Source: JANYJZ01 sp964523395
Lineage (GTDB): Bacteria > Bacteroidota > Ignavibacteria > UBA10030 > SZUA-254
Reading direction: 5' to 3'
Assembly (NCBI GenBank): GCA_964523395.1
Contig: CAZFXS010000007.1
Location: forward strand, 1 to 64,000
Length of the DNA: 64,000 nucleotides
Below are positions 9,022-17,919 of this stretch, piece after piece (position 1 is the first letter of the stretch; every line of letters begins with the position of its first letter). The translations under genes were made by a program, and so were the position numbers. The notes under the pieces are model-generated. The model was not told the origin of the DNA. It was given only the letters and a program-made list of their open reading frames with translations, and searched no databases.

Positions 9022-11338
9022 AAAGGCTCATCTCCATATTGCATTCTTTTTTGTACTGAGTACAGGACTGATTATTCTCTTTCCGTCAACAATGGCGTTG
9101 TCAGAAAACGGGACTACGGTGAATTCGGGAAAAAATGTCAATGAACCCGGCATTGACTATTCAACTGCATTTGACAGCATTAGAACGGATCTTCATGATT
9201 ATATCTGGCCTACCAATGCAAGTAATCGTGTGACATCTTCTTTCGCGGAATTTCGGTCAACCCATTTCCATGGCGGCATCGATATCAGTACAAACGGTAG
9301 AACAGGGTATGATGTATTCGCTGTAAGAGACGGCTATATCTATCGTATCAGCATTTCTCCGAATGGTTATGGAAAAATGTTGTATGTCAAACACAGCGAT
9401 GGATACGTCAGTACATACGCTCACTTAAAAGGATTTAATTCTCTCATCAACAGTATAGCGCGGGAAGAGCAATATCGTGCAGGTTCGTTTGCTATTGATG
9501 TTGAATTACCAAACGACCGGATACCTGTAAAAAAGGGAGAAGTGATAGCGTATACCGGCGATACCGGATTTGGCCCGCCGCACCTTCATTTCGAAATCCG
9601 GGATGAAAATCTGAACCCGGTGAATCCGATGCTTTGTAAAAATTATTTTCTTGATGATGGGATATCTCCGAAAATCCGCCGGATGCTGATTGAGCCGCTC
9701 GATGCCTCCTCGATGATTGATAATTCCCATCAATCCAAAATATTTTCACGGTTTTCCGGGAAACAGCAGTCCTACCGGTTGCCGCAGAAACTCCGTTTGC
9801 ACGGGAAAATCGGGATTGGCCTTGAAGCGCAGGACCGCAATGACGGAACATGGAGCAAGGCGGGTATTTACCGGATGGAACTGTATGTCGATGATCAGGA
9901 AATCTACTCGATGCAGTTGGATCGTATCCCGGCAATCGATTCGAAAATGATTTTATTACATTACGATTTGCCGATGATTCGGGGTGGCCGCGGGAAATTC
10001 CAGAAACTGTATATCGATGAAGGAAATTATCTTCCTATCTATCAGAAACGTAAAGAAGGTTCAGGTATTATTAATACCGAACAACTGACGGAAGGTGAAC
10101 ACGACCTGCGCATAGTGTGCATGGATATCAAAGGAAACAAATCCGAGCTGGCAGGAACATTTATTGTCAATCATCGTCCCGAAATTGAAATTAGCCGGAT
10201 TGATGATGAAGAAATTGTGCTTGCCGGTGATGCGTTGCAGAATATTTCCAGGTGTATTGTCTATGGAAAGAAGAATAATTCGGGCATATGGTCGGAACGA
10301 ACCTTTGAGCAGGGGAAATTTGAAGTTGACGGGAACGGTATTGAATTACCGTTTGATACGCGAAAGTTTGATGTCGTCAAGGTGGTTACTGAATCTCGAT
10401 CCGGCGCACGCTCAGCTCCCGCAATTCATTTTATGAGAAAACCTTCAGGACCTGCCCAACGCGTCACTGTTGCCAAAGAGCTGGTCGGGAATACAGTGCG
10501 GCTGACAGTCACTTCACCGGGAATCTTTACCGGTGCCCCCATACTTCTTGTTCATGAGGGGAAAAATGTTCTGAACGTTGATTTGGAAGCCGTTGACTTA
10601 TCGAAATATGTGGGGGTCTATGAGCCTTCGGATGCAGTTGTTGGCGATCGGGAAATTGTGGTCGAGGCGGAAGTCAATACGAAACCTGTTACCGCGTCTG
10701 AAGCATTGGAATTATACCCGCTTCCTTCCCACCGCGGGGGATCTTTTGAAACTGATAAAGGCGGGCTTTCTATTGCGTATGATTCAGCATCAGTGTTTTC
10801 CCCACTGCCAATGACAATTCAGCTTGAACAAACACGGGGGTCGGCGCTGGTCTATTCGCTCGAACCTCAGGACGTTCTTCTCAATCGCGGGATTACAGTA
10901 TCTGTTCCTCTGCAGTCATATCAAAACGAAACGAACGCGGCATTGTACTACAGGTCAAATGGCGGATGGATATTCCAAACCTCAATTCCTGACTCCACTC
11001 GCATGTCATTTTCAACCCGGATAGCACGGACGCTGGGAGATTTTGCTATATTCAGGGACAATGAAAAGCCGACAATCGGCCGCCTGAGAGTGCTTCCCCG
11101 TAACGGAAAGCCATATATTTCATTCCGTTATTATGACAACCTTTCCGGTGTTGACGCAGACGAAATAAAACTGTACATTGATGGCGGACTTGTTATCCCC
11201 GAGATTGACAGTGAACGCCGCAAGGTCTGGTTTGAGGCTGATGAGCGGCTTTCACGGGGCAAACATAGTGTTCTTGTTGTAATCAGCGACAGGATGGGTA
11301 ATACTCTCGAATCAACCCGGAATTTTACCGTTCGGTAA
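9014..11338 (+). CDS. Secreted M23 family metallopeptidase (LytM domain)
   Basis: Probable zinc endopeptidase of the cell envelope that cleaves peptidoglycan cross-links. The start at 9014 overlaps the preceding stop and gives a clean signal peptide (LKKAHLHIAFFFVLSTGLIILF); an open frame extends further upstream but lies inside the FAH gene. About 774 residues. The LytM domain has HGGID (His86, Asp90) and the downstream HLHFEIRD motif, so the zinc site is complete. The remaining 550 or so residues look like beta-sandwich segments, including a stretch near the C-terminus typical of bacterial surface proteins (DNEKPTIGRLRVLP). Role in septation or wall remodelling is inferred. Confidence 0.85.
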   Translation: MLKKAHLHIAFFFVLSTGLIILFPSTMALSENGTTVNSGKNVNEPGIDYSTAFDSIRTDLHDYIWPTNASNRVTSSFAEFRSTHFHGGIDISTNGRTGYDVFAVRDGYIYRISISPNGYGKMLYVKHSDGYVSTYAHLKGFNSLINSIAREEQYRAGSFAIDVELPNDRIPVKKGEVIAYTGDTGFGPPHLHFEIRDENLNPVNPMLCKNYFLDDGISPKIRRMLIEPLDASSMIDNSHQSKIFSRFSGKQQSYRLPQKLRLHGKIGIGLEAQDRNDGTWSKAGIYRMELYVDDQEIYSMQLDRIPAIDSKMILLHYDLPMIRGGRGKFQKLYIDEGNYLPIYQKRKEGSGIINTEQLTEGEHDLRIVCMDIKGNKSELAGTFIVNHRPEIEISRIDDEEIVLAGDALQNISRCIVYGKKNNSGIWSERTFEQGKFEVDGNGIELPFDTRKFDVVKVVTESRSGARSAPAIHFMRKPSGPAQRVTVAKELVGNTVRLTVTSPGIFTGAPILLVHEGKNVLNVDLEAVDLSKYVGVYEPSDAVVGDREIVVEAEVNTKPVTASEALELYPLPSHRGGSFETDKGGLSIAYDSASVFSPLPMTIQLEQTRGSALVYSLEPQDVLLNRGITVSVPLQSYQNETNAALYYRSNGGWIFQTSIPDSTRMSFSTRIARTLGDFAIFRDNEKPTIGRLRVLPRNGKPYISFRYYDNLSGVDADEIKLYIDGGLVIPEIDSERRKVWFEADERLSRGKHSVLVVISDRMGNTLESTRNFTVR

Positions 11339-11394
11339 TCTGCGGTTGTTGTATCTCAATTCTCTTTTTAACTTTTACATCTGAGTAGTAGATA

Positions 11395-14139
11395 ATGTCT
11401 GAACTTCCCAAGGCGTATAGTCCCAGGGACGCCGAAGAACGGTGGTATCCTTTTTGGGAGCGTGAAGGATTTTTTCACGCTAAGGTAAACTCTCAAAAAT
11501 CCCCTTATACAGTCGTTATTCCTCCGCCGAACATCACCGGCATTCTTCACATGGGGCACGCGCTGAATAATACCATTCAGGATGTGTTTGTCCGCTGGAA
11601 ACGGATGCAGGGATTCGAAACTCTCTGGATGCCCGGAACGGATCATGCCGGCATCGCAACGCAAAATGTTGTCGAGAAAACCCTGATGAAAGAGGGAAAA
11701 TCCCGTCATGATCTCGGCAGGGAGGAATTTCTTAAACGCGTCTGGAGCTGGAAAGAGCAGTACGGAAGCACCATTATTCAACAGCTCAAAACCCTCGGCG
11801 TTTCCTGTGACTGGGAACGTGAACGTTTTACTATGGACGAGGGTCTATCGGAAGCCGTTCAGGAAATTTTTATTCGACTCTACAACAAGGGATTGATATA
11901 CAGAGGAAAGTATATCGTCAATTGGTGTCCTAAAGATCACACTGCAATCAGCGATGATGAGGTAAACCCTACTGAGCAACAGGACAAGCTGTATTATATA
12001 AAATATCCCATCAAAGATTCGAAAGAATTTGCTGTTGTTGCAACAACCCGCCCCGAAACGATTCTCGGAGATACCGGTGTCGCGGTAAACCCGAAAGATG
12101 AACGGTACAAACATCTTGTCGGAAAGATGGTATTATTGCCGATCGTCAACAGGGAGATTCCCATTATCACTGATGACGTTATCGATCCCGCGTTCGGAAC
12201 CGGGATGGTAAAAGTCACTCCTGCTCATGATCCCAACGATTACTGGATTGGGGAACGGCATAACGCAGGAGTTGGCGTTCGCCATCATATGAAACCCATC
12301 GTCATTCTGGATATTTCGGCAAAGATGAATGAGAACGTTCCCGAAAAATATCAGGGAATGGACCGGTACGATGCACGGAAAGTAATTTTGAAAGATATCG
12401 AAGATCTCGGATTGCTGGTGAAAACCGAACCATTGGTCCATAATGTCGGACGATGCTATCGTTGCGACACGGTTATCGAGCCATATCTTTCCGATCAATG
12501 GTTTGTTAAGATGAAACCGCTCGCCGAGCAAGCACTAAAAGCGGTGATCGACGGTCATATTCATTTCTACCCTGAACGCTGGGTCAAAACCTACGAACAT
12601 TGGATGACCAACATCCGTGACTGGTGTATCTCGCGCCAGTTATGGTGGGGGCATCGTATTCCAGTCTGGTATTGTGTTGGTGATGGAAACTGCACGCTTG
12701 AATGCAAACAACCTGTTGTTTCTAAAACACGGCCTGAAAAATGCCAACATTGTGGTTCCAAGAATCTTCGCCAGGATGAAGATGTCCTCGATACGTGGTT
12801 CTCATCGTGGCTCTGGCCGTTTTCCACATTCGGCTGGCCAAAAGATAATCCTGATTTACGGTACTTCTATCCGACAAACACTCTTGTCACCGGCCCTGAC
12901 ATAATATTTTTCTGGGTTGCGCGGATGATTATGGCAGGCCTTGAAGTCATGGGAGAAATTCCTCTTGCGGATGGAAGTAAACGCAAAAAGATGGAAGATT
13001 TGGTTCCGTTCAGAGATGTTTATTTCACGAGCATAATTCGTGATGACAAGGGAAGAAAGATGTCGAAATCCCTCGGCAATTCTCCTGACCCGCTTGATGT
13101 CATCAAAGAATATGGTGCCGATGCGCTTCGCTTTACCATTATTTATCTTGCCCCGCTTGGGCAAGACGTTCTCTATTCCAATGAGAAGTGCGAGATTGGA
13201 AGAAACTTTGCCAACAAAGTGTGGAATGCCGGACGGTTTCTGCTCCTGAACAAAGAACAACTCGGCTCCTATTCCATCGACAAATCTAAATTTGATAAGC
13301 ATCTTGACCTTGCTGACAAATGGATATTGTCGCGTCTTCATTCGACGATCGCCGAACTGAACCAGTCACTCGATCGCTTTGAGATAAATCAGGCAACAAA
13401 AATTTTGTACGCTTTTGTCTGGAATGATTTCTGTGACTGGTATATCGAAATGGTCAAAGGGAGATTGTACGGTGACGAGCCGGCGGACGTCAAGCAAATT
13501 GTCTGTGCCCGGGCCCTCGATGTATTTGATAACGCTCTCAAGATGCTTCATCCGTTTATGCCCTTTGTCTCAGAAGAATTATGGCAGCACCTTGCTGAGC
13601 GCGGGAAGCATGAATCTATTATGATTGCGCCGTTTCCCGTTGCTGAGAGTAAGTGGATTGATAAAGACACAGAAAACGAAATGTCGTTTGTTCAGAATGC
13701 GATTAACAGCATCCGAAACATACGCGGCGAACTTTCCGTTCCTCCTTCAAAAACAATCGAGCTTATCATTCATTTCCCGGATAAACGGAAAGAAGAAATC
13801 ATAGGCAAATATCAAACGTATTTTCAACGGCTGGCGAGGGTGACTGACATTTCAAAACTTGAAGGAAGCGCAAAGCCTGCCCAATCGGCAAGCGCCGTGC
13901 TCGATGGCGGTGAATTGTTTATTCCGCTCGGCGGTGTCATTGATCTGAATGCCGAACGGGAACGTATATCCAAAGAAGCAACGCGTGTCCAGGGCATGCT
14001 CGACACCATCATGAAGAAACTTTCGAACGAAGCATTTGTCAGCAAGGCACCCGTTGATGTTGTCGAGAAAGAACGCGAAAAGATGGAACATTTCAGGGCA
14101 AACCTTGACAAACTCCGAAAAAATCTGGAGCGGTTGTAA
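11395..14139 (+). CDS. valS: Valyl-tRNA synthetase
   Basis: Class I synthetase that charges tRNA-Val and edits mischarged threonine. The 914-residue protein has the HIGH motif as HMGH in the segment ITGILHMGHALNNT, the KMSKS loop as GRKMSKSLGN, the connective editing domain between them, and a C-terminal coiled-coil tRNA arm (about 850-914, rich in Glu, Lys and Leu). A Cys pair CQHCG with upstream Cys residues (about 430-465) looks like a zinc-binding insert. Full length with no frameshift. A lipoprotein gene follows and may overlap its 3' end. Confidence 0.98.
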   Translation: MSELPKAYSPRDAEERWYPFWEREGFFHAKVNSQKSPYTVVIPPPNITGILHMGHALNNTIQDVFVRWKRMQGFETLWMPGTDHAGIATQNVVEKTLMKEGKSRHDLGREEFLKRVWSWKEQYGSTIIQQLKTLGVSCDWERERFTMDEGLSEAVQEIFIRLYNKGLIYRGKYIVNWCPKDHTAISDDEVNPTEQQDKLYYIKYPIKDSKEFAVVATTRPETILGDTGVAVNPKDERYKHLVGKMVLLPIVNREIPIITDDVIDPAFGTGMVKVTPAHDPNDYWIGERHNAGVGVRHHMKPIVILDISAKMNENVPEKYQGMDRYDARKVILKDIEDLGLLVKTEPLVHNVGRCYRCDTVIEPYLSDQWFVKMKPLAEQALKAVIDGHIHFYPERWVKTYEHWMTNIRDWCISRQLWWGHRIPVWYCVGDGNCTLECKQPVVSKTRPEKCQHCGSKNLRQDEDVLDTWFSSWLWPFSTFGWPKDNPDLRYFYPTNTLVTGPDIIFFWVARMIMAGLEVMGEIPLADGSKRKKMEDLVPFRDVYFTSIIRDDKGRKMSKSLGNSPDPLDVIKEYGADALRFTIIYLAPLGQDVLYSNEKCEIGRNFANKVWNAGRFLLLNKEQLGSYSIDKSKFDKHLDLADKWILSRLHSTIAELNQSLDRFEINQATKILYAFVWNDFCDWYIEMVKGRLYGDEPADVKQIVCARALDVFDNALKMLHPFMPFVSEELWQHLAERGKHESIMIAPFPVAESKWIDKDTENEMSFVQNAINSIRNIRGELSVPPSKTIELIIHFPDKRKEEIIGKYQTYFQRLARVTDISKLEGSAKPAQSASAVLDGGELFIPLGGVIDLNAERERISKEATRVQGMLDTIMKKLSNEAFVSKAPVDVVEKEREKMEHFRANLDKLRKNLERL

Positions 14140-14536
14140 GAGCCGTGTTTATAATCCCCGGACCGGCTTTTCCGCCGCTGTAGTGTGGTTATTCATCATG
14201 ATATTAGTGTATACAGGATGCACACGCGATGAAAACGGGCCCGTGGTCGATCAGTATCCTGTGATTGTCACTTTTTCTGCTGATTCTGTAAATGTTGCTG
14301 CCGGCCATTTAGTAAATTTCCAGATGGTTGCCTTTGATGATATCGGTCTTGATTCCGCTATCCTCAATTACGGTGATAATAACCGGTTCCTTATTAATGT
14401 GCGGGGCAGGGACAGGCTTTCTGCCGCCGCCGCAAGAACATACGACAGTGCCGGAGTTTTTGATGCAAGCTTAACAGTGTATGACACACGGCAACAGGCG
14501 GCCCGTCGCCCGTTAACAATAACGGTGCATAATTAA
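14105..14536 (+). CDS. Small putative lipoprotein with PKD/Ig-like fold
   Basis: Unrecognised small secreted protein. A lipoprotein signal is visible: basic residues, then a hydrophobic run FSAAVVWLFIMILVYTG ending at Cys in TGCTRDENG. The mature part of about 100 residues resembles one Ig/PKD-like beta-sandwich (ADSVNVAAGHLVNFQMVAFD, then DSAGVFDASLTVYD). The start is uncertain: TTG at 14105 preceded by AGGG is chosen because it keeps the basic N-region; GTG 14183 or ATG 14198 would give much shorter signals. It overlaps the end of valS by 35 bp, suggesting co-transcription. Function unknown. Confidence 0.65.
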   Translation: MTNSEKIWSGCKSRVYNPRTGFSAAVVWLFIMILVYTGCTRDENGPVVDQYPVIVTFSADSVNVAAGHLVNFQMVAFDDIGLDSAILNYGDNNRFLINVRGRDRLSAAAARTYDSAGVFDASLTVYDTRQQAARRPLTITVHN

Positions 14537-14684
14537 GGTGTGTTTTTTTTGAAATTTTTTTTCAGACAGAACTCGCAAAGCAGAATAACAAATCACATCA
14601 TCTTAATTCATTTTAAATCGCCGGCGATACGTTGATGTCGTAGCTGCCGGAAACTATATAACAATGTAACGCGAAAGGAGATTT

Positions 14685-15284
14685 ATGATGTCCAGAATTA
14701 ATATGGTCGCAGTGCTGGTTTGCCTTGCAATGCTTCTGTCTTCTTCCTCGTTGTTTTCGCAAAAGAAAACAATGAAGGGTAAATCGTCACTTATTGAGCG
14801 GGGTAAATATCTTACAACCATCGGCAGCTGTGAGGATTGCCACTCACCGAAAGTGTTTACCCCGATGGGACCTATGCCTGATACGAGCAAACCATTTTCG
14901 GGTCATCCCGCAGGCACAAAAATGCCTGAGGTTCCTAAAGGCGTTGTCGGTCCCGATCAATGGGGAGCACTAGGATCAAATGATTTTACAGCATGGGCAG
15001 GCCCATGGGGAATTTCCTTTGCTGCTAATCTTACACCGGATATGGAAACCGGTATCGGCAGTTGGACAGAAGAGATGTTTGTCAAAGCGCTTCGTACCGG
15101 AAAACATATGGGCGAAGGAAGAGATATCCTTCCTCCGATGCCCTGGCCGATGATCGGACAGATGACCGATGAAGACCTGAAAGCAGTGTTTGCCTATTTA
15201 CATTCGTTGAAACCAATTTCCAACGCGGTTCCCGATCCGATTTCTCCGACCGGGGAAACAATCCCGACACCTCACAAAAAGTAA
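14685..15284 (+). CDS. Secreted mono-haem cytochrome c
   Basis: Exported electron carrier with a single covalently bound haem. The 199-residue protein has a signal peptide (residues 1-26, ending LFSQ) and a haem-binding CEDCH (Cys49, Cys52, His53). The C-terminal part, PPMPWPMIGQMTDEDLKAVF and AYLHSLKPI, is the family's closing helix and supplies the likely axial Met. This layout matches cytochrome subunits of periplasmic dehydrogenases. A perfect AAAGGAG ribosome site precedes the ATG. A cupredoxin gene follows after a hairpin, suggesting a periplasmic electron-transfer pair. Confidence 0.88.
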   Translation: MMSRINMVAVLVCLAMLLSSSSLFSQKKTMKGKSSLIERGKYLTTIGSCEDCHSPKVFTPMGPMPDTSKPFSGHPAGTKMPEVPKGVVGPDQWGALGSNDFTAWAGPWGISFAANLTPDMETGIGSWTEEMFVKALRTGKHMGEGRDILPPMPWPMIGQMTDEDLKAVFAYLHSLKPISNAVPDPISPTGETIPTPHKK

Positions 15285-15295
15285 GAAAGATATTG

Positions 15296-15324
15296 ACGGG
15301 CCGGTTATCATAACGCCGGCCCGT
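15296..15324. terminator. Hairpin between cytochrome c and cupredoxin genes
   Basis: Perfect 9-bp arms ACGGGCCGG (15296-15304) and CCGGCCCGT (15316-15324) with an 11-base loop, starting 12 bp after the cytochrome stop codon. There is no T-run after it, so it may act as a weak terminator or an mRNA-stabilising element that lowers expression of the next gene. Confidence 0.55.
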
Positions 15325-15336
15325 TGATTCTGAACT

Positions 15337-16149
15337 ATGAAAGTACATTCTTTTTTCCCGAAAACGGCTATCCATCTTTTAGTGATGTTATGTTTCTCTC
15401 TGATGTCTGCGCAGGCACAGTACAAGGAAAAAGAAGTCGTTAACGGCGGGACAATCCGGGGCACTGTTAAATTTCAAGGCGACAAATCCCTCGTTGAATC
15501 AATGCAGATTACGAAAGACCATGCAACCTGCGGTAAAGTAAAGCAATCTTCCAGGCTGTTGTTAGGCAAAAACAATCTCCTCACAAACGCGATTATCTCA
15601 TTAGAGGGAATTACTGAAGGAAAAAAAATATCGCGTGGAGGAAAGCAGACCCTGAATCAGAAAGGGTGTGAGTATCTTCCGCACGTCATGGTTCTGCCTA
15701 TTGGCTCTGAGCTGGAGATTATGAATAGTGATCCTATTCTTCATAACGTGCACACATATGAAATGTACCCCAGTGTAAAATCCGTGTTTAACATAGCACA
15801 ACCCGTCAAAGGACAGCGCACGCTGATCCGCCAGGAAAAATTAAATAAGCCGGGCTTTCTTACCGCAACATGCGACGCAGGACATCCGTGGATGAGTGCG
15901 ACGATTCTCGTTGCAGATCATCCGTATTACACTTTAACCGATAAACAGGGTGCATTTACGTTGACCGATGTCCCTCCGGGAACATATACGCTTCGTCTCT
16001 GGCACGAGGGGATCACTATCGTTGGTAAAGAAGTGGAAAAAGAGAAAGTCAAAAAGTATATTTTTGAAGAACCATACATCATTACTCAGGAGGTAACTGT
16101 TCCCGAAAAAGGTTCAGTGGATGTCAATTTTACATTAACGCTCCGGTAA
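15337..16149 (+). CDS. Periplasmic cupredoxin with carboxypeptidase-regulatory-like domain
   Basis: Exported copper protein, 270 residues with a signal peptide ending at AQAQ (28). The central cupredoxin-like domain has type-1 copper ligand candidates His136 (LHNVH), Cys179, His183 and Met186 (CDAGHPWM), with the MNSDPILHNVH loop typical of plastocyanin relatives. A short carboxypeptidase-regulatory beta-sandwich follows (about 195-235, GAFTLTDVPPGTYTLRLWHEG). This fusion is often annotated as methylamine-utilisation-like protein. Adjacent to a cytochrome c gene, it probably passes electrons in the periplasm. A second gene of the same architecture lies at 56643-57383, again beside a cytochrome gene. 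Confidence 0.78.
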   Translation: MKVHSFFPKTAIHLLVMLCFSLMSAQAQYKEKEVVNGGTIRGTVKFQGDKSLVESMQITKDHATCGKVKQSSRLLLGKNNLLTNAIISLEGITEGKKISRGGKQTLNQKGCEYLPHVMVLPIGSELEIMNSDPILHNVHTYEMYPSVKSVFNIAQPVKGQRTLIRQEKLNKPGFLTATCDAGHPWMSATILVADHPYYTLTDKQGAFTLTDVPPGTYTLRLWHEGITIVGKEVEKEKVKKYIFEEPYIITQEVTVPEKGSVDVNFTLTLR

Positions 16150-16182
16150 TGATCATTTTATAATGAAAGTCAGGGAACCTCT

Positions 16183-17841
16183 ATGATGAAGCGCATCGCT
16201 TGGTTTACCATTGCAGTATGTTGCTGTGTGGTAATATCGTTCACACAATCCAAAGAACTGTCGCTCGCTGAAAAGATTGCCCGGTTTGCTCCTACGATAA
16301 TGACTGCTGATGTATCAAAACTACCTGAGGGAGATCGCAAGGCGTTGGATAAACTCATTGAAGCCGCAAAGTTCATGGATCAAATGTATCTGCGCCAGGT
16401 CTGGAGTGGCAATGTTTCTTTGAAAAACCGTTTGACAGCAGACGCATCCCCCGAAGGCAAGGAACGGCTCCATTATTTTTCAATTAACCTTACCCCCTGG
16501 CCGAAAATAGATGAGGAAAAGACCTATCTCCCCGGAGTTCCTGAACATAAATTTCCCGGTGCGAATTACTATCCCGAAGATATGTCAAAGAATGAGTTTG
16601 AGCAATGGGTTGAAAAACTTCCGTCCGATGAACGGAAGAAAGCTACCGGTTTTTTCCATGTAATCCGGCGTGATGAAAAGAAAAACCTTATTATTGTTCC
16701 GTATTCCCAGGAGTACAAAGAGTTTCTCGTCCCGGCTGCGAAATTATTAAAAGAAGCGGCAGAGTTGACTACAAACAAATCGCTTCAATCATTCCTCGAA
16801 AAACGTGCCGAAGCGTTTCTCTCCGATAATTATTACCACAGCGATGTCGCATGGATGGACCTTGACAGCCCGATAGATGTTACCATCGGCCCGTACGAAG
16901 TGTATCTTGATGAACTGTTTAATTACAAAGCGGCATTCGAAGCGTACATCACGTTGCGCGATGATGAGGAGACTGCAAAGCTTGAAAAGTTCTCATCGTA
17001 TCTGCAGGAAATAGAAAATAATCTTCCCATCGATCCGAAATACCGGAATCCAAAGCTCGGGTCCATGTCACCCATTCGCGTTGTCGACGAAGTCTATGTC
17101 GGCGGTGAAGCGCGGGCAGGGGTTCAGACAGCGGCGTTTAATCTTCCCAATGACGAGCAGGTGACTAACGAAAAGGGGAGCAAGCGGGTCATGCTGAAAA
17201 ATGTCCAGGAAGCAAAGTTCAATAAAGTCCTGGTTCCAATTACCGCTAAAGTTATTTCTCCGGAACAGCAATCACTGGTTTCATTTGAACCGTTTTTCAC
17301 GCATATCCTCGTGCATGAACTTCTCCACGGCCTCGGGCCGAATATTATCACTATCGATGGGGAGGAAACAACTGTGCGAAAAAAAATGCAAGCGCTCAGT
17401 TCTGCGATGGAAGAAGCCAAGGCGGACATTTCGGGGCTTTTTGCTCTGCAATACCTGATTGACAAAGGTGTTGTTGATAAATCGATGGAGCAGCAGATGT
17501 ATGTAACATTTCTTGCCGGTATCTTTCGTTCGGTTCGGTTCGGCATTACGGAATCCCATGGCAAAGGAATGGCGCTTCAGTTCAACTATCTCTGGGACAA
17601 CAAGGCTATTGCGTACGATAATGCAAGCGGAACTTTCAGCGCGGATATTGAACATATGAAAACGGCTGTGAAGGCACTGACAGGTGAACTGCTCACCATT
17701 CAGGCGACAGGAGATTTTACCAAAGCAAAAGAAATGTTTGACCGACTGGCAAACGTCCGGCCTGAAATGCAAAAGGTCCTTGATGGTTTATCGGGAATTC
17801 CGGTTGATATCGATCCCCAATTCCCTCTCGCAGGAAATTGA
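16183..17841 (+). CDS. M49-like (dipeptidyl peptidase III-related) zinc metallopeptidase
   Basis: Probable zinc peptidase of 552 residues with an N-terminal signal-like segment (IAWFTIAVCCCVVISFTQS), so it acts outside the cytoplasm. The zinc site reads HELLH (His378-His382) followed by EEAKAD (410-415) carrying the third ligand. Eukaryotic DPP III has a hexapeptide HEXXGH; the shorter HEXXH form is known from Caldithrix. The surrounding HELLHGLGP and the DISGLFALQYL helix fit the family. Peptide substrate and specificity cannot be read from sequence. It follows the cupredoxin by 33 bp and may share its transcript. Confidence 0.8.
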   Translation: MMKRIAWFTIAVCCCVVISFTQSKELSLAEKIARFAPTIMTADVSKLPEGDRKALDKLIEAAKFMDQMYLRQVWSGNVSLKNRLTADASPEGKERLHYFSINLTPWPKIDEEKTYLPGVPEHKFPGANYYPEDMSKNEFEQWVEKLPSDERKKATGFFHVIRRDEKKNLIIVPYSQEYKEFLVPAAKLLKEAAELTTNKSLQSFLEKRAEAFLSDNYYHSDVAWMDLDSPIDVTIGPYEVYLDELFNYKAAFEAYITLRDDEETAKLEKFSSYLQEIENNLPIDPKYRNPKLGSMSPIRVVDEVYVGGEARAGVQTAAFNLPNDEQVTNEKGSKRVMLKNVQEAKFNKVLVPITAKVISPEQQSLVSFEPFFTHILVHELLHGLGPNIITIDGEETTVRKKMQALSSAMEEAKADISGLFALQYLIDKGVVDKSMEQQMYVTFLAGIFRSVRFGITESHGKGMALQFNYLWDNKAIAYDNASGTFSADIEHMKTAVKALTGELLTIQATGDFTKAKEMFDRLANVRPEMQKVLDGLSGIPVDIDPQFPLAGN

Positions 17842-17861
17842 GGTTTTGCATCGAGGAGTAG

Positions 17862-17911
17862 CCCCATACCTTCCCTGTCCGCCGAAGCAGACCGTCGGCG
17901 GAAGGATGGGG
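17862..17911. terminator. Long hairpin between convergent genes
   Basis: A nested inverted repeat: outer CCCCAT / ATGGGG, then CCTTCC-type pairing, then inner TCCGCCGA (17878-17885) / TCGGCGGA (17895-17902). It fills the 78 bp between the stop of the M49-like gene and the stop of the convergent flavoprotein gene, so it probably terminates both. Confidence 0.65.
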
Positions 17912-17919
17912 TTAAGAGA

